Part shown: positions 56,450 to 64,000 of the stretch, piece after piece | How positions within the stretch are numbered: position 1 is the stretch's first letter | Layout: each line of letters begins with the position of its first letter | The notes under the pieces: generated by a model | Seen by the model: only the letters and a program-made list of their open reading frames with translations | What the model was told of the DNA's origin: nothing | Databases searched by the model: none | Program-made: the position numbers and the translations under genes | Origin: Glycomyces artemisiae | GTDB lineage: Bacteria; Actinomycetota; Actinomycetes; Mycobacteriales; Micromonosporaceae | Length of the DNA stretch: 64,000 nucleotides | Assembly: GCF_003002955.1 (NCBI RefSeq) | Contig: NZ_PVTJ01000006.1 | Coordinates: 186,001-250,000, forward strand | Direction of reading: 5' to 3'

Positions 56450-56803
56450 CTAGTCGACGAGCTCGATGATCGCCATCGGCGCGTTGTCGCCCTTGCGGTT
56501 CCCGGCCTTGATGATCCGGGTGTAACCGCCCTCGCGGGCGGCGAAGCGCGGGGCGACCTGCTCGAACAGGTCGTGCGTGGCGTCCTTGTTGCGGAGCTTG
56601 GCCAGCGCCAGGCGGCGGTGGTGCAGCGTGCCCTTCTTGCCGTACGTGATGAGACGCTCGGCGTAGGGGCGCAGGCGGCGGGCCTTGGTCAGCGTCGTGG
56701 TGATGCTGCCGTGCTCGAACAGGGAGGCCGCGAGGCCCGAGAGCATGAGCTTCTCGTGCGCCGGGGAACCGCCCAGACGCGGGCCCTTAGTGGGCTTAGG
56801 CAT
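56450..56803 (-). CDS. rplQ: 50S ribosomal protein L17
   Basis: The 117-residue protein has the L17 signatures [40 protein letters not shown] and [20 protein letters not shown]. It follows rpoA by 67 bases in the usual order. Confidence 0.97.
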   Translation of the reverse strand: MPKPTKGPRLGGSPAHEKLMLSGLAASLFEHGSITTTLTKARRLRPYAERLITYGKKGTLHHRRLALAKLRNKDATHDLFEQVAPRFAAREGGYTRIIKAGNRKGDNAPMAIIELVD

Positions 56804-56870
56804 TTCTTACTCCTCTTGGTTTGACGCGGCCGGCCGTCTTACGGAACCGACCGCCGTATTCACGCGGCTC

Positions 56871-57917
56871 TTAGAGCTGCTCGGTCTCGCGGAGGTCTTC
56901 GCCGTCGTCCTCGTACTCGTCGGACTCGGCGACCGGCGACCCGCCGTAGGCCACGGCGGCCTCGCTGGGATCGAAGGTCCCGGGGGAGTCCTTGAGGCTC
57001 AGGCCCATGCCGGCGAGCTTCATCTTGACCTCGTCGATCGACTTCTGCCCGAAGTTGCGGATGTCGAGCAGGTCCGCCTCGGTGCGGTTGATGAGTTCGC
57101 CAACGGTGTTGACGCCCTCGCGCTTGAGGCAGTTGTAGGACCGGACGGTCATGTCGAGGTCCTCGATCGGCAGGGCCAGATCGGCGGCGAGCTGCTGGTC
57201 GGCCGGGCTGGGCCCGACGTCGATGCCCTCGGCCTCGGTGTCGAGCTCGCGGTACAGGCCGAACAGCTCCACCAGGGTGGAGCCGGCCGACGCGAGCGCG
57301 GTGCGCGGCGTCGTGGAGGCCTTGGTCTCGACGTCGACGGTGAGCTTGTCGAAGTCGGTGCGCTGCTCGACGCGCGTGGCGTCGACCGAGTAGGCGACCT
57401 TCAGCACGGGCGAGTAGATCGAGTCGACCGGGATGCGGCCGATCTCGTTCGTGTCGGCCTTGTTCGCCGGGGCCGAGACGTAGCCTCGGCCGCGCTCCAC
57501 CACGAACTCCATGTCGAGGCGGCCCTTCGAGTTGAGGGTCGCCAGCTTGAGCTCGGGGTTGTGGACCTGCACGCCCGCGGGGGGCTGGATGTCGCCGGCG
57601 AGGACGTCGCCGGGGCCTTCCTTGCGCAGGTACATGGTGGCCGGCTCGTCGTTCTCCGAGGAGACGCAGATCTGCTTGACGTTCAGCACCAGTTCCACGA
57701 CGTCTTCCTTCACGCCGGGGATGGTGGAGAACTCGTGCAGGACGCCGTCGATCTTGATCGACGTGACCGCCGCGCCCGGGATGGACGACAGCAGCGTGCG
57801 CCGCAGCGAGTTGCCGAGCGTGTAGCCGAAGCCGGGCTCCAGGGGTTCGATGGTGAACTTGGAGCGGGTCGGGCTGATCTGCTGCTCGGTGAGCGTGGGC
57901 CGCTGAGTGATAAGCAC
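56871..57917 (-). CDS. rpoA: RNA polymerase alpha subunit
   Basis: RpoA assembles core polymerase and contacts regulators and UP elements. The 348-residue protein has the N-terminal assembly domain ([20 protein letters not shown]) and the alpha-CTD at about 245-310 ([37 protein letters not shown]). An acidic tail follows. Start is GTG 57917 with AAGGAAA upstream. rpoA directly follows rpsK here, since rpsD is not in its common place between them. Confidence 0.97.
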   Translation of the reverse strand: MLITQRPTLTEQQISPTRSKFTIEPLEPGFGYTLGNSLRRTLLSSIPGAAVTSIKIDGVLHEFSTIPGVKEDVVELVLNVKQICVSSENDEPATMYLRKEGPGDVLAGDIQPPAGVQVHNPELKLATLNSKGRLDMEFVVERGRGYVSAPANKADTNEIGRIPVDSIYSPVLKVAYSVDATRVEQRTDFDKLTVDVETKASTTPRTALASAGSTLVELFGLYRELDTEAEGIDVGPSPADQQLAADLALPIEDLDMTVRSYNCLKREGVNTVGELINRTEADLLDIRNFGQKSIDEVKMKLAGMGLSLKDSPGTFDPSEAAVAYGGSPVAESDEYEDDGEDLRETEQL

Positions 57918-58006
57918 TGTGCGATGTTTCCTTTGTTCGGGGCGCCCGCTATTTGACGCCTAGACACTTGGATTGTTGAAGAGCTCCGTTGAAGCGTGCT
58001 GCGTTG

Positions 58007-58405
58007 TTAGACGCGGCGGCGCTTCGGCGGGCGGCAGCCGTTGTGCGGCTGGGGGGTGACGTCGTTGATCGAGCCGACTTCAAGGCCGACGGCCTGGAGC
58101 GAGCGGATCGCGGTCTCGCGGCCCGAGCCCGGGCCCTTGACGTAGACGTCGACCTTGCGCATGCCGTTGTCCATCGCGCGGCGCGCGGCGGCCTCGGCGG
58201 CCATCTGCGCGGCGTACGGGGTCGACTTGCGCGAGCCCTTGAAGCCCACCTGGCCCGAGGAGGCCCAGGAGATCACAGCACCGGTCGGGTCGGTGATCGA
58301 CACGATGGTGTTGTTGAAGGTGCTCTTGATGTGGGCGTGCCCGTGGGGCACGTTCTTCTTCTTGGCGCGCGGGTTCTTGGATCCGCCGCGAGTCTTCGGT
58401 GGCAT
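58007..58405 (-). CDS. rpsK: 30S ribosomal protein S11
   Basis: The 132-residue protein shows [18 protein letters not shown], the [20 protein letters not shown] segment and the C-terminal [19 protein letters not shown] (NG site of isoaspartate formation in some bacteria). It is 11 bases after rpsM. Confidence 0.97.
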   Translation of the reverse strand: MPPKTRGGSKNPRAKKKNVPHGHAHIKSTFNNTIVSITDPTGAVISWASSGQVGFKGSRKSTPYAAQMAAEAAARRAMDNGMRKVDVYVKGPGSGRETAIRSLQAVGLEVGSINDVTPQPHNGCRPPKRRRV

Positions 58406-58416
58406 CAGATGGTCTC

Positions 58417-58791
58417 CTAACGTGCCTTCTTCTTGCCCGCGACGGTCTTCTTCGGACCCTTGCGAGTACGGGCGTTGGTCTTGGTCCGCTGACCGTGGAC
58501 CGGAAGGCCGTAGCGGTGACGGAGACCCTGGTAGCAGTTGATCTCGATCTTGCGGCGGATGTCGGCCTGCACCTCGCGGCGCAGGTCGCCCTCGACCTGG
58601 AAGTGCTCTTCGATGTAGTCGCGGAGCTTCACCAGCTCTTCGTCGGTGAGGTCCTTGACGCGCTTGTCGCGGTCGAGCTCGGTCGCCGCGATCGTCTCAA
58701 GCGAACGGGTGCGGCCGATGCCGTAAATGTAGGTGAGTGCGATCTCCAGGCGCTTGTCGCGCGGGAGGTCCACTCCAACCAGGCGTGCCAT
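58417..58791 (-). CDS. rpsM: 30S ribosomal protein S13
   Basis: The 124-residue protein has [34 protein letters not shown] and the C-terminal [20 protein letters not shown]. It contacts the large subunit through bridge B1. A long basic tail follows. It is between rpmJ and rpsK. Confidence 0.97.
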   Translation of the reverse strand: MARLVGVDLPRDKRLEIALTYIYGIGRTRSLETIAATELDRDKRVKDLTDEELVKLRDYIEEHFQVEGDLRREVQADIRRKIEINCYQGLRHRYGLPVHGQRTKTNARTRKGPKKTVAGKKKAR

Positions 58792-58962
58792 AGCGGCGTA
58801 CTCCTAGTGTCGTTCGGAGGTCTGACCACTGCCTTCTCGCCGGGGTTATTCGTTCCCCTGCCCTGACGGGCGATGCGAGCCACGGCCTCCGAGCCGTGGG
58901 TTGTGCTTGCGCACTGGCGGCGGCTTCCCCTTCTGGGGCCTTGCTGCTGGCGTGTGTGCTGC

Positions 58963-59079
58963 TTAGCCCTGACGCTGCTTGTGACGCGGGTCGGACGAGC
59001 AGATAACCATCACTCGTCCGTGCCTGCGGATCACGCGGCAGTTCTTGCAGATCACTTTGACGCTCGGCTTGACTTTCAC
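58963..59079 (-). CDS. rpmJ: 50S ribosomal protein L36, zinc-binding form
   Basis: The 38-residue protein ([20 protein letters not shown] onward) has the zinc knuckle C11-x2-C14, then C27 and H33 in CSSDPRH, the C+ form. The start is GTG 59079 with AGGA five bases upstream. It is below common length cut-offs but is certain from sequence and from its place between infA and rpsM. Confidence 0.95.
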   Translation of the reverse strand: MKVKPSVKVICKNCRVIRRHGRVMVICSSDPRHKQRQG

Positions 59080-59105
59080 GAGTCCTACTTCATGTAGTCG
59101 TCAGG

Positions 59106-59327
59106 TCAGCGGTAACGGTAGACAATCCGCCCGCGCGACAGGTCGTACGGCGAGAGCTCCACCACGACCCGGTCCTCTGGGAGGATCCGGATGTAGTTCT
59201 GGCGCATCTTGCCGCTGATGTGAGCGAGTACTTTGTGGCCGTTGGTGAGTTCCACCCGGAACATGGCGTTCGGGAGGGACTCGACGACCTTGCCTTCAAT
59301 CTCGATGGCACCGTCTTTTTTCGGCAT
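59106..59327 (-). CDS. infA: Translation initiation factor IF-1
   Basis: The 73-residue OB-fold protein begins [20 protein letters not shown] and ends [12 protein letters not shown], matching IF-1, which sits in the ribosomal A site during initiation. It opens infA-rpmJ-rpsM-rpsK-rpoA-rplQ. Confidence 0.97.
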   Translation of the reverse strand: MPKKDGAIEIEGKVVESLPNAMFRVELTNGHKVLAHISGKMRQNYIRILPEDRVVVELSPYDLSRGRIVYRYR

Positions 59328-59655
59328 GTCCTCCGCTACCGTGACAACTCGGTCTGAAAACCCCGCACGTCTAGCTGGTGTGCGGAGCTACTGGCACGCC
59401 TGTCCGAGGCGGGAAGCTTCGGGCGGGCGAAAGAACGATGCGGCCGTCCCTCGAACGGTAGAGCGCCAGGTGCGGTCGGCTTGCGACCGCGGGGCGGCCC
59501 GACCAGGGACGCACTGCACCACTGAGCGAGTTTACTCGCGCCCGAGAGCCGTCTACCAGGGGGTTGACCGTGACGGAGGGCACTCGGGCGACGCCTGAAC
59601 GCCGCCGGACCGGCGCGCGGCCGGCCTCGGCGGCGTTCAGTGCACGCTCAGGCTG
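59328..59655 (-). promoter_or_regulatory. infA promoter and leader region
   Basis: This 328-base gap separates rpsD from infA. On the minus strand TAAACT (59529-59534) fits a -10 element and lies inside an inverted repeat GCGAGT-TT-ACTCGC (59526-59539). The leader from there to infA would be about 190 bases. The rpsD terminator occupies 59596-59639. Confidence 0.4.
59596..59639 (-). terminator. Terminator of rpsD
   Basis: A perfect 11-bp outer stem (59596-59606 with 59629-59639) encloses a second GC-rich stem-loop. It starts 17 bases past the rpsD stop. Confidence 0.75.
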
Positions 59656-60261
59656 TTACTTCGAGTAGTACTCGACGACGAGCTGCTCGTCGCAGATCAC
59701 GGGGATCTGCTTGCGCTCAGGCACCGACAGGAAGCGGGCGATCAGGCCTTCGAGGTGGGCCTCGATGTAGGCCGGAGTCTGCTCGCCGGCCCACGCGCCC
59801 GCGGCGGCGAGCTGGAACGGCGTGGTCTCGCGGGACTTCTTGCGGACCTGGACGAAGTCGCCGGCCTTCAGGCGGTACGACGCGATGTCGACCTTGCGGC
59901 CGTTCACGGTGAAGTGGCCGTGGTTGACGAACTGCCGCGCCTGGTAGATGGTGCGGGCGAACCCGGCGCGGAGCACGAAGGCGTCCAGGCGGGATTCGAG
60001 CAGGCCGACCAGGACCTCACCGGTCTTGCCGGGCTTGCGCACGGCCTCGGCGTAGGCGTTCCGCAGCTGGCGCTCAGAGATGTTGTACTGAGCGCGGAGA
60101 CGCTGCTTCTCGACGAGCTGGTTCTTGTAGTCCGATTCCTTCTTGCGGCCGCGGCCGTGCTGCCCCGGAGGGTAGGGACGGCGCTCCATGTACTTGGCGG
60201 CCTTCGGCGTCAGAGCGATGCCGAGGGATCGGGAAAGCTTGACTTTCGCCTTAGCTTGCAA
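59656..60261 (-). CDS. rpsD: 30S ribosomal protein S4, zinc-free form
   Basis: The 201-residue protein has the S4 core: RPYPPGQHGRGRKKESDYK, LVEKQRLRAQYNISERQL, the RNA-binding LESRLDAFVLRAGFA and ICDEQLVVEYYSK at the end. The N-terminal zinc cysteines are absent, so it is the C- type, and it begins VKLSRSLGIALTPKAAKY, as in streptomycetes. The start is TTG 60261 with GGAGAG upstream. It lies just upstream of infA with its own terminator instead of between rpsK and rpoA. Confidence 0.96.
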   Translation of the reverse strand: MQAKAKVKLSRSLGIALTPKAAKYMERRPYPPGQHGRGRKKESDYKNQLVEKQRLRAQYNISERQLRNAYAEAVRKPGKTGEVLVGLLESRLDAFVLRAGFARTIYQARQFVNHGHFTVNGRKVDIASYRLKAGDFVQVRKKSRETTPFQLAAAGAWAGEQTPAYIEAHLEGLIARFLSVPERKQIPVICDEQLVVEYYSK

Positions 60262-60446
60262 TGATCTCTCCAGTAATTCATGCGTTGCCCCGCTCGATAT
60301 CGCGAGGCGGAGTACGTCCCTGACCAGCAGAAACGCGTGAGTGTAGCGCGCTCAGGAGTGCACCTGGGGGTTCCCGGGGCCTGGCGCGCACACGGTGATG
60401 CGGTGACTCCGACGCCACCGAAGGCGGCGCGAAGCTCATGACCAGG

Positions 60447-61508
60447 TTACTTGGCGTCCTTCTTGTCGCCCACCCGGGCCGCCGCGAGAGTGACCAGGCG
60501 CTCCACGAGGTCGCCGTAGGAGACGCCCGCGGCGGCGAACGCCTGCGGGACGCCGCTCATCGGCGTGAGGCCCGGCATGGTGTTGACCTCGTTGAGGTAC
60601 ACGGTCCCGTCGGGCGCCAGGAAGCAGTCGACCCGCGCGAGGTCGCGGCAGTCGAGGAGGCGGAAGACCTTGCGGGCCAGGTCCTGCGCGCGCTCGGCCA
60701 CGCCTTCCGGGTAGTCCGGGTGGAGGTTGAACGGCTCGGGGTTGTCGAGGTACTTGGCGTCGAAGTCGAACCAGCCCTCCTCCCCCATCGCGAGGACTTC
60801 GAGCGGGAAGGTGATCTCCAGGTCCCCGTCGAGGGTCTCCAGGACCCCCATCTCGATCTCGCGCACGTCTTCGAACGAGGCCTCGAAGACGACCTTCTCG
60901 TCGACCTCGCGGGCCTTGACGACCGCTTCGGCGAGTTCCGCCGCGGACTTGACCTTGCTGATGCCGAGGCTCGATCCGGCGCGCGCGGGCTTGACGAAGA
61001 TCGGGAGGCCGAGCTCGTCGATGACGGCGTGGGCGTCGAGCTCCTCCCCCGGCTTCAGGACCGCGAACGCGCCCTGGGGAACGCCTTCGGCCGCCAGGAG
61101 CCGCTTGGAGAACTCCTTGTCCATGGACAGGGAGCTCGACAGCACGCCCGAGCCGACGTACGGCAGGTCGGCCATCTCGAACAGGCCCTGGATGGTCCCG
61201 TCCTCGCCGTAGGGGCCGTGGAGGACCGGGAAGGCGATGTCGGCGATCGGCTGGGCGCCGGGGCCGAGGTCGACGGCGACGGACTTGCCGGCTTCGGCGG
61301 TGACCTCGGGGAGGGCGTCGGCGGCGTCGATCGCGAAGAGGGAGTCGGCGGGCAGTTCGACCCATTCGCCGGTGCGGGTGATGCCGATGGAGGTCACGTC
61401 GAAGCCGCGTTCGCGCAGCGCCTTGGCGACCCCGGAGCCGGAGGCGCAGGAGACGGGTTGCTCCACGCTGCGCCCGCCGAAGAAGACGGCGACGGTCGGT
61501 TTAGTCAT
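60447..61508 (-). CDS. ddl: D-alanine-D-alanine ligase
   Basis: Ddl makes the D-Ala-D-Ala dipeptide of peptidoglycan. The 353-residue ATP-grasp protein has [10 protein letters not shown] (residues 11-20), [28 protein letters not shown] and [16 protein letters not shown]. The N-terminal motif is usually GGxSxEHxVS, so the histidine is glutamine here. The ATG at 61508 overlaps gpsA by eight bases. It is last of plsC-gpsA-ddl. Confidence 0.95.
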   Translation of the reverse strand: MTKPTVAVFFGGRSVEQPVSCASGSGVAKALRERGFDVTSIGITRTGEWVELPADSLFAIDAADALPEVTAEAGKSVAVDLGPGAQPIADIAFPVLHGPYGEDGTIQGLFEMADLPYVGSGVLSSSLSMDKEFSKRLLAAEGVPQGAFAVLKPGEELDAHAVIDELGLPIFVKPARAGSSLGISKVKSAAELAEAVVKAREVDEKVVFEASFEDVREIEMGVLETLDGDLEITFPLEVLAMGEEGWFDFDAKYLDNPEPFNLHPDYPEGVAERAQDLARKVFRLLDCRDLARVDCFLAPDGTVYLNEVNTMPGLTPMSGVPQAFAAAGVSYGDLVERLVTLAAARVGDKKDAK

Positions 61509-62520
61509 TGTCGGACCTCAAACTGTCGGTTTCTGGTTTGGTCTCGCGCCCCATGAGTTCGGCGACCGCGGCCCTGGGGTCGAGCCCTTCGTGGCAGACC
61601 CGTTCGACGGCGTCGCAGATGGGCATCTCGACGCCGACCTTCCGGGCGAGGTCGGTGATCGAGCGGCAGCTCTTCACGCCCTCGGCGGTCTGCTTGGTGA
61701 CGCGCGCGGCCTCCTCCAGGGTTGCCCCGAGGCCGAGCTGCTCTCCGAAGGTGTGGTTGCGGGACAGCGGCGAGGAGCAGGTGGCGACGAGATCGCCGAG
61801 GCCCGCCAGCCCTGCGAACGTGGTCGGGTCGGCGCCCAGGCGCATGCCGAGGCGGGTGGTCTCGGCGAGGCCGCGGGTGATGATCGTGGCCTTCGTGTTG
61901 TCGCCCAAGCCCATCCCGGCGGCCATGCCGTAGGCGAGCGCGATGACGTTCTTGACGGCGCCGCCGAGTTCGCAGCCCACGACGTCGGTGTTCGTGTAGG
62001 GCCGGAAGTAGCCGGTGGTGACGGCCTTCTGGATGTCCACGGCGCGGCCGTGGTCGATGCAGGCGACCACGGAGGCGGTCGGCTGCTGCTCGGCGATCTC
62101 GCGCGCGAGGTTCGGGCCCGACAGGACCGCGATCCGCGACTCGGCCGCGCCGGTGACCTCGGCGATCACCTCGGTCATCCGCTCGGTCGTGCCGAGCTCG
62201 ATGCCCTTCATGAGGCTCAGGAGCGTCGAGTGCGGTTCGAGGAGCCCGGACCATTCGGCGAGGTTGCCGCGCAGGGTCTGGCTCGGCACGGACAACACCA
62301 CGAGGTCGGCGCCCGCGAGCGCCTCGGCCGGGTCGCTGGTCGCGGAGACGAGCGGGGGCAGTTCGATGTCGGGGAAGTAGTCCGGGTTGCGGTGGTCGGC
62401 GTTCACCGCCGCCGCCACGGATGCCCGCCGCGCCCAGATGGTGACCGGCGTCCCGGCGTCGGCGAGGATCTTGGCGAAGACGGTCCCCCACGAACCGGCT
62501 CCCATCACGGCTGCTTTCAC
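61501..62520 (-). CDS. gpsA: Glycerol-3-phosphate dehydrogenase [NAD(P)+]
   Basis: GpsA makes glycerol-3-phosphate for phospholipids. The 339-residue protein has [17 protein letters not shown] (7-23), [11 protein letters not shown], the catalytic lysine region [11 protein letters not shown] and [12 protein letters not shown]. Start GTG 62520 overlaps the plsC stop in GTGA. The stop overlaps the ddl start by eight bases. The three genes join phospholipid and cell-wall supply. Confidence 0.96.
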   Translation of the reverse strand: MKAAVMGAGSWGTVFAKILADAGTPVTIWARRASVAAAVNADHRNPDYFPDIELPPLVSATSDPAEALAGADLVVLSVPSQTLRGNLAEWSGLLEPHSTLLSLMKGIELGTTERMTEVIAEVTGAAESRIAVLSGPNLAREIAEQQPTASVVACIDHGRAVDIQKAVTTGYFRPYTNTDVVGCELGGAVKNVIALAYGMAAGMGLGDNTKATIITRGLAETTRLGMRLGADPTTFAGLAGLGDLVATCSSPLSRNHTFGEQLGLGATLEEAARVTKQTAEGVKSCRSITDLARKVGVEMPICDAVERVCHEGLDPRAAVAELMGRETKPETDSLRSDND

Positions 62521-63323
62521 TCAGAAGACTCGCTTTCCTCGGGTCGGTGCTGCCGGGGGTCGAACAAGGGGGGTGCTTCCTGGCCGCGGACCTCGGCGAG
62601 TCCGGCGCGGAGGGCCTCCATGATGCGGTCGGTGACCGCGGCGAGGTCCTCGCGGGTCGGCTCCTTGCCGAGCCAGGGGGAGAGGTCGACGGCCGGGAGG
62701 GCCCGGACGGTGACGTCCTTGCGGCCGAGCTTGAACTTCGGGTCGCGCCTGCGGTCGTGGATGCCGAGGGCGCCCCACTGGACGATCGGGATCACGGGCG
62801 CGCCTGATTCGAGGGCGAGGCGGGCGACGCCGGTCTTGCCGCGCATGGGCCAGCGGTCGGGCTCCTTCGTCACGGTCCCTTCGGGGGCCATGATGACGAC
62901 GTGCCCCTGGGCCAGCTGGTCCTGGAGGGTCCGGAGCGAGTCGGCGGCCTCGGCGCTGCCGCGCTTGACGGGGATCTGCCCGGCGCGCTTGAGGATCGGG
63001 CCGATCACGGGCACGTTGGTGATCGACTCCTTGAGGAGGAACCGCGGGTGGCGCCCGGCGTTGTACACGTAGTGGACGACCAGGAGCGGGTCGATGTCGG
63101 AGTAGTGGTTCCAGACGAGGATCGCCGGGCCGGTGAGCGGGACGTTCTCCATGCCGGACCAGCTGCGGCGGGTGAGCCCGAGCATCCCGCCCTTGACGAT
63201 GTTGGCGTAGACCCGGACGTCGGGGGTGACGCGGTCGCCGCCGCGGCGGCGGAAGGTGTACTGCGCCTCAGGGCTAGGCTCGCTCACCTGCTGGCTCGCT
63301 TTCTCGGGGGGCGCGGGCCGCAT
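62517..63323 (-). CDS. plsC: 1-acyl-sn-glycerol-3-phosphate acyltransferase
   Basis: PlsC acylates lysophosphatidic acid to phosphatidic acid. The 268-residue protein has the NHYSDID motif (H73-x4-D78), [18 protein letters not shown] and the second box [10 protein letters not shown]. The ATG at 63323 is chosen; the frame stays open to 63449 and a GTG at 63287 is also possible, with no decisive ribosome-binding site. It opens the plsC-gpsA-ddl unit. Confidence 0.9.
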   Translation of the reverse strand: MRPAPPEKASQQVSEPSPEAQYTFRRRGGDRVTPDVRVYANIVKGGMLGLTRRSWSGMENVPLTGPAILVWNHYSDIDPLLVVHYVYNAGRHPRFLLKESITNVPVIGPILKRAGQIPVKRGSAEAADSLRTLQDQLAQGHVVIMAPEGTVTKEPDRWPMRGKTGVARLALESGAPVIPIVQWGALGIHDRRRDPKFKLGRKDVTVRALPAVDLSPWLGKEPTREDLAAVTDRIMEALRAGLAEVRGQEAPPLFDPRQHRPEESESSE

Positions 63324-63611
63324 GGGCTCGGCCTGTGCCGTTGTGTACGGGATCGTCAGTGCAATGCACTCTAACGTCCCGAGCGGGGCGCTCGGGCGAC
63401 GGGAAGCGGAGCGTGGGGTTTGACTCCCCGGACCGGGGGTACGGCTCACGCGGCGTGAACCCGCAGGTACGCGCCGCGGTGGACGGCGCGTCGGCGGGGA
63501 CCCGCGGGTTGCGCCGGATCCGTTATGATGTCATCATAGAGTCAAAGTGACATCTAGCCGGTCGGCCGAACCCAGTCGATCCGGAATACGACTCGACTCG
63601 GAGTGAGTGAC
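63324..63611. promoter_or_regulatory. Divergent promoter region with palindromes
   Basis: The 288-base gap between plsC and the small membrane gene contains no supported gene. TATGATG-T-CATCATA (63524-63538) is a perfect odd palindrome, and GATGTCA/TGACATC (63527-63533 with 63548-63554) forms a second inverted repeat overlapping it. They lie 74-88 bases upstream of the start at 63612 and may be an operator. Confidence 0.45.
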
Positions 63612-63827
63612 ATGAACTGGCGTCTCTTCGGCTGGCTCGCGGCCCTGTTCGGCGGTGCCATCATCGCGATCTGGCTCGTGGCGACCGTCATCGGTGCGGC
63701 CTTCGCGTTCCTCGGCGGTCTCATCAAGTTCGCGCTCGTCGTCGGCATCATCGGTGTCATCGGCTGGTTCGCGTACAAGGGCTACAAGGCGATCGGCGGG
63801 TCGGAGCGCCGCCAGATCCGGAAGTAG
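63612..63827 (+). CDS. Small two-helix membrane protein
   Basis: The 71-residue protein has two hydrophobic segments (LAALFGGAIIAIWLVATVIG and FALVVGIIGVIGWFAYKGY) and a basic tail ending ERRQIRK. No family is recognised. ATG 63612 is preferred to the in-frame GTG at 63603 because GGAG lies eight bases before the ATG. It is preceded by palindromes. Confidence 0.7.
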   Translation: MNWRLFGWLAALFGGAIIAIWLVATVIGAAFAFLGGLIKFALVVGIIGVIGWFAYKGYKAIGGSERRQIRK

Positions 63828-63904
63828 TTCCGGAGAAGAGGGCACAGCCGCAAGCAGCAAGGGGAGCCCTGGCCTTCAGCCGCCCCATGGTCCATGCTGA
63901 AGCC

Positions 63905-64000
63905 ATGCAGGGCACCGTCTCGATCTTCAACGAGGACGCCTCCGGCGAGGCAGTTCTGGACAACGGCCGCCGCGTCGCCTTCGACGCGGCGGCCTTCGCC
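63905..64000 (+). CDS. Cold-shock-domain-like protein, N-terminal fragment
   Basis: The first 32 codons are in the window, starting MQGTVSIFNEDASGEAVLDN. The strand pattern MQGTV...G.AVLDNGRRVAFDAAAFA resembles small cold-shock-like proteins of actinomycetes (OB fold). The RNA-binding RNP motifs are not clearly present in this part. The end is cut by the window, so the call is tentative. Confidence 0.6.
   Translation, partial: MQGTVSIFNEDASGEAVLDNGRRVAFDAAAFA

Noticed and set aside
63335-63550. A 71-codon plus-strand frame upstream of the small membrane protein
   Set aside because: It has no ribosome-binding site, no motif, and spans the divergent promoter region.

Overview
This is a GC-rich actinomycete chromosome segment, almost entirely core genome. 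Strong C/G third-position bias, frequent GTG and TTG starts, an actinobacterial-type Rho with a long charged insert, the argS-lysA-hom-thrC-thrB-rho-rpmE-prfA-prmC order, ROK-controlled sugar transport, DUF397/XRE pairs and a Rex operator upstream of cydAB all point to Actinomycetota. I lean towards the Glycomycetales/Micromonosporales/Streptomycetales part of the phylum, but the sequence alone does not fix the genus. No rRNA, CRISPR array, prophage or complete insertion sequence is visible.

Layout. 1-10.6 kb (minus): argS, lysA, hom, thrC, thrB, rho, rpmE, prfA and the first codons of prmC (aspartate-family amino acids, transcription termination, translation termination). 10.7-14.3 kb (plus): two DUF3105 paralogues, a DUF305 protein, a tail-anchored protein and a MmcQ/YjbR protein. 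14.4-24.4 kb (minus): an Rpn-like nuclease, sulfate activation (cysD, cysN, cysQ), an undecaprenyl-phosphate sugar transferase, then pth-rplY-prs-glmU. 24.5-28.8 kb (plus): a sugar ABC transporter (binding lipoprotein, ATPase, permease) with its own ROK regulator. 28.8-39.8 kb (minus): tRNA-Gln, two paralogous membrane proteins beside lemA, glmM, rplM-rpsI, and a TPP-riboswitch-controlled thiE-thiO-thiS-thiG-thiD-thiC operon whose genes mostly overlap by 1-4 bases. 40-45 kb: a secreted beta-propeller glycosidase with two carbohydrate-binding modules, an rRNA-type methyltransferase, an anchored protein of unknown role and a secreted HNH nuclease with a P-domain. 45.2-50.5 kb (minus): cydAB under a perfect Rex palindrome, a von Willebrand lipoprotein and a secreted glycerophosphodiesterase. 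50.8-54.2 kb: the most accessory-looking part, with a DUF222-HNH endonuclease between a G-rich and a C-rich tract, an XRE/DUF5753 regulator, and a DUF397 gene with an internal duplication that runs antisense through a truncated haemoglobin gene. 54.3-63.3 kb (minus): plsC-gpsA-ddl, rpsD, infA-rpmJ-rpsM-rpsK-rpoA-rplQ-truA and a DUF2786 gene. 63.6-64 kb (plus): a small membrane protein and the start of a cold-shock-like gene.

How the parts work together. Ribosome and transcription genes (rpmE, rpsI, rplM, rplY, rpsD, infA, rpmJ, rpsM, rpsK, rpoA, rplQ, pth, prfA, argS) sit beside cell-envelope precursor genes (glmM, glmU, ddl, gpsA, plsC) and nucleotide/cofactor supply (prs, thi). Several intergenic regions carry readable regulation: a TPP riboswitch, a Rex site, a GTTG-N4-CAAC operator ahead of the sugar transporter, a 12-bp palindrome just downstream of the glycosidase promoter, a 14-bp perfect hairpin that buries the start codon of the von Willebrand gene, and a branched RNA fold between lysA and hom.

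The less ordinary observations are: a dispersed ~39-bp repeat present as two pairs, one pair lying in frame inside the 3' end of thiO; the start-codon-sequestering hairpin; two coding frames that run antisense into their convergent neighbours; and rpsD displaced from its usual place between rpsK and rpoA. I see no convincing complete new defence or mobile system.
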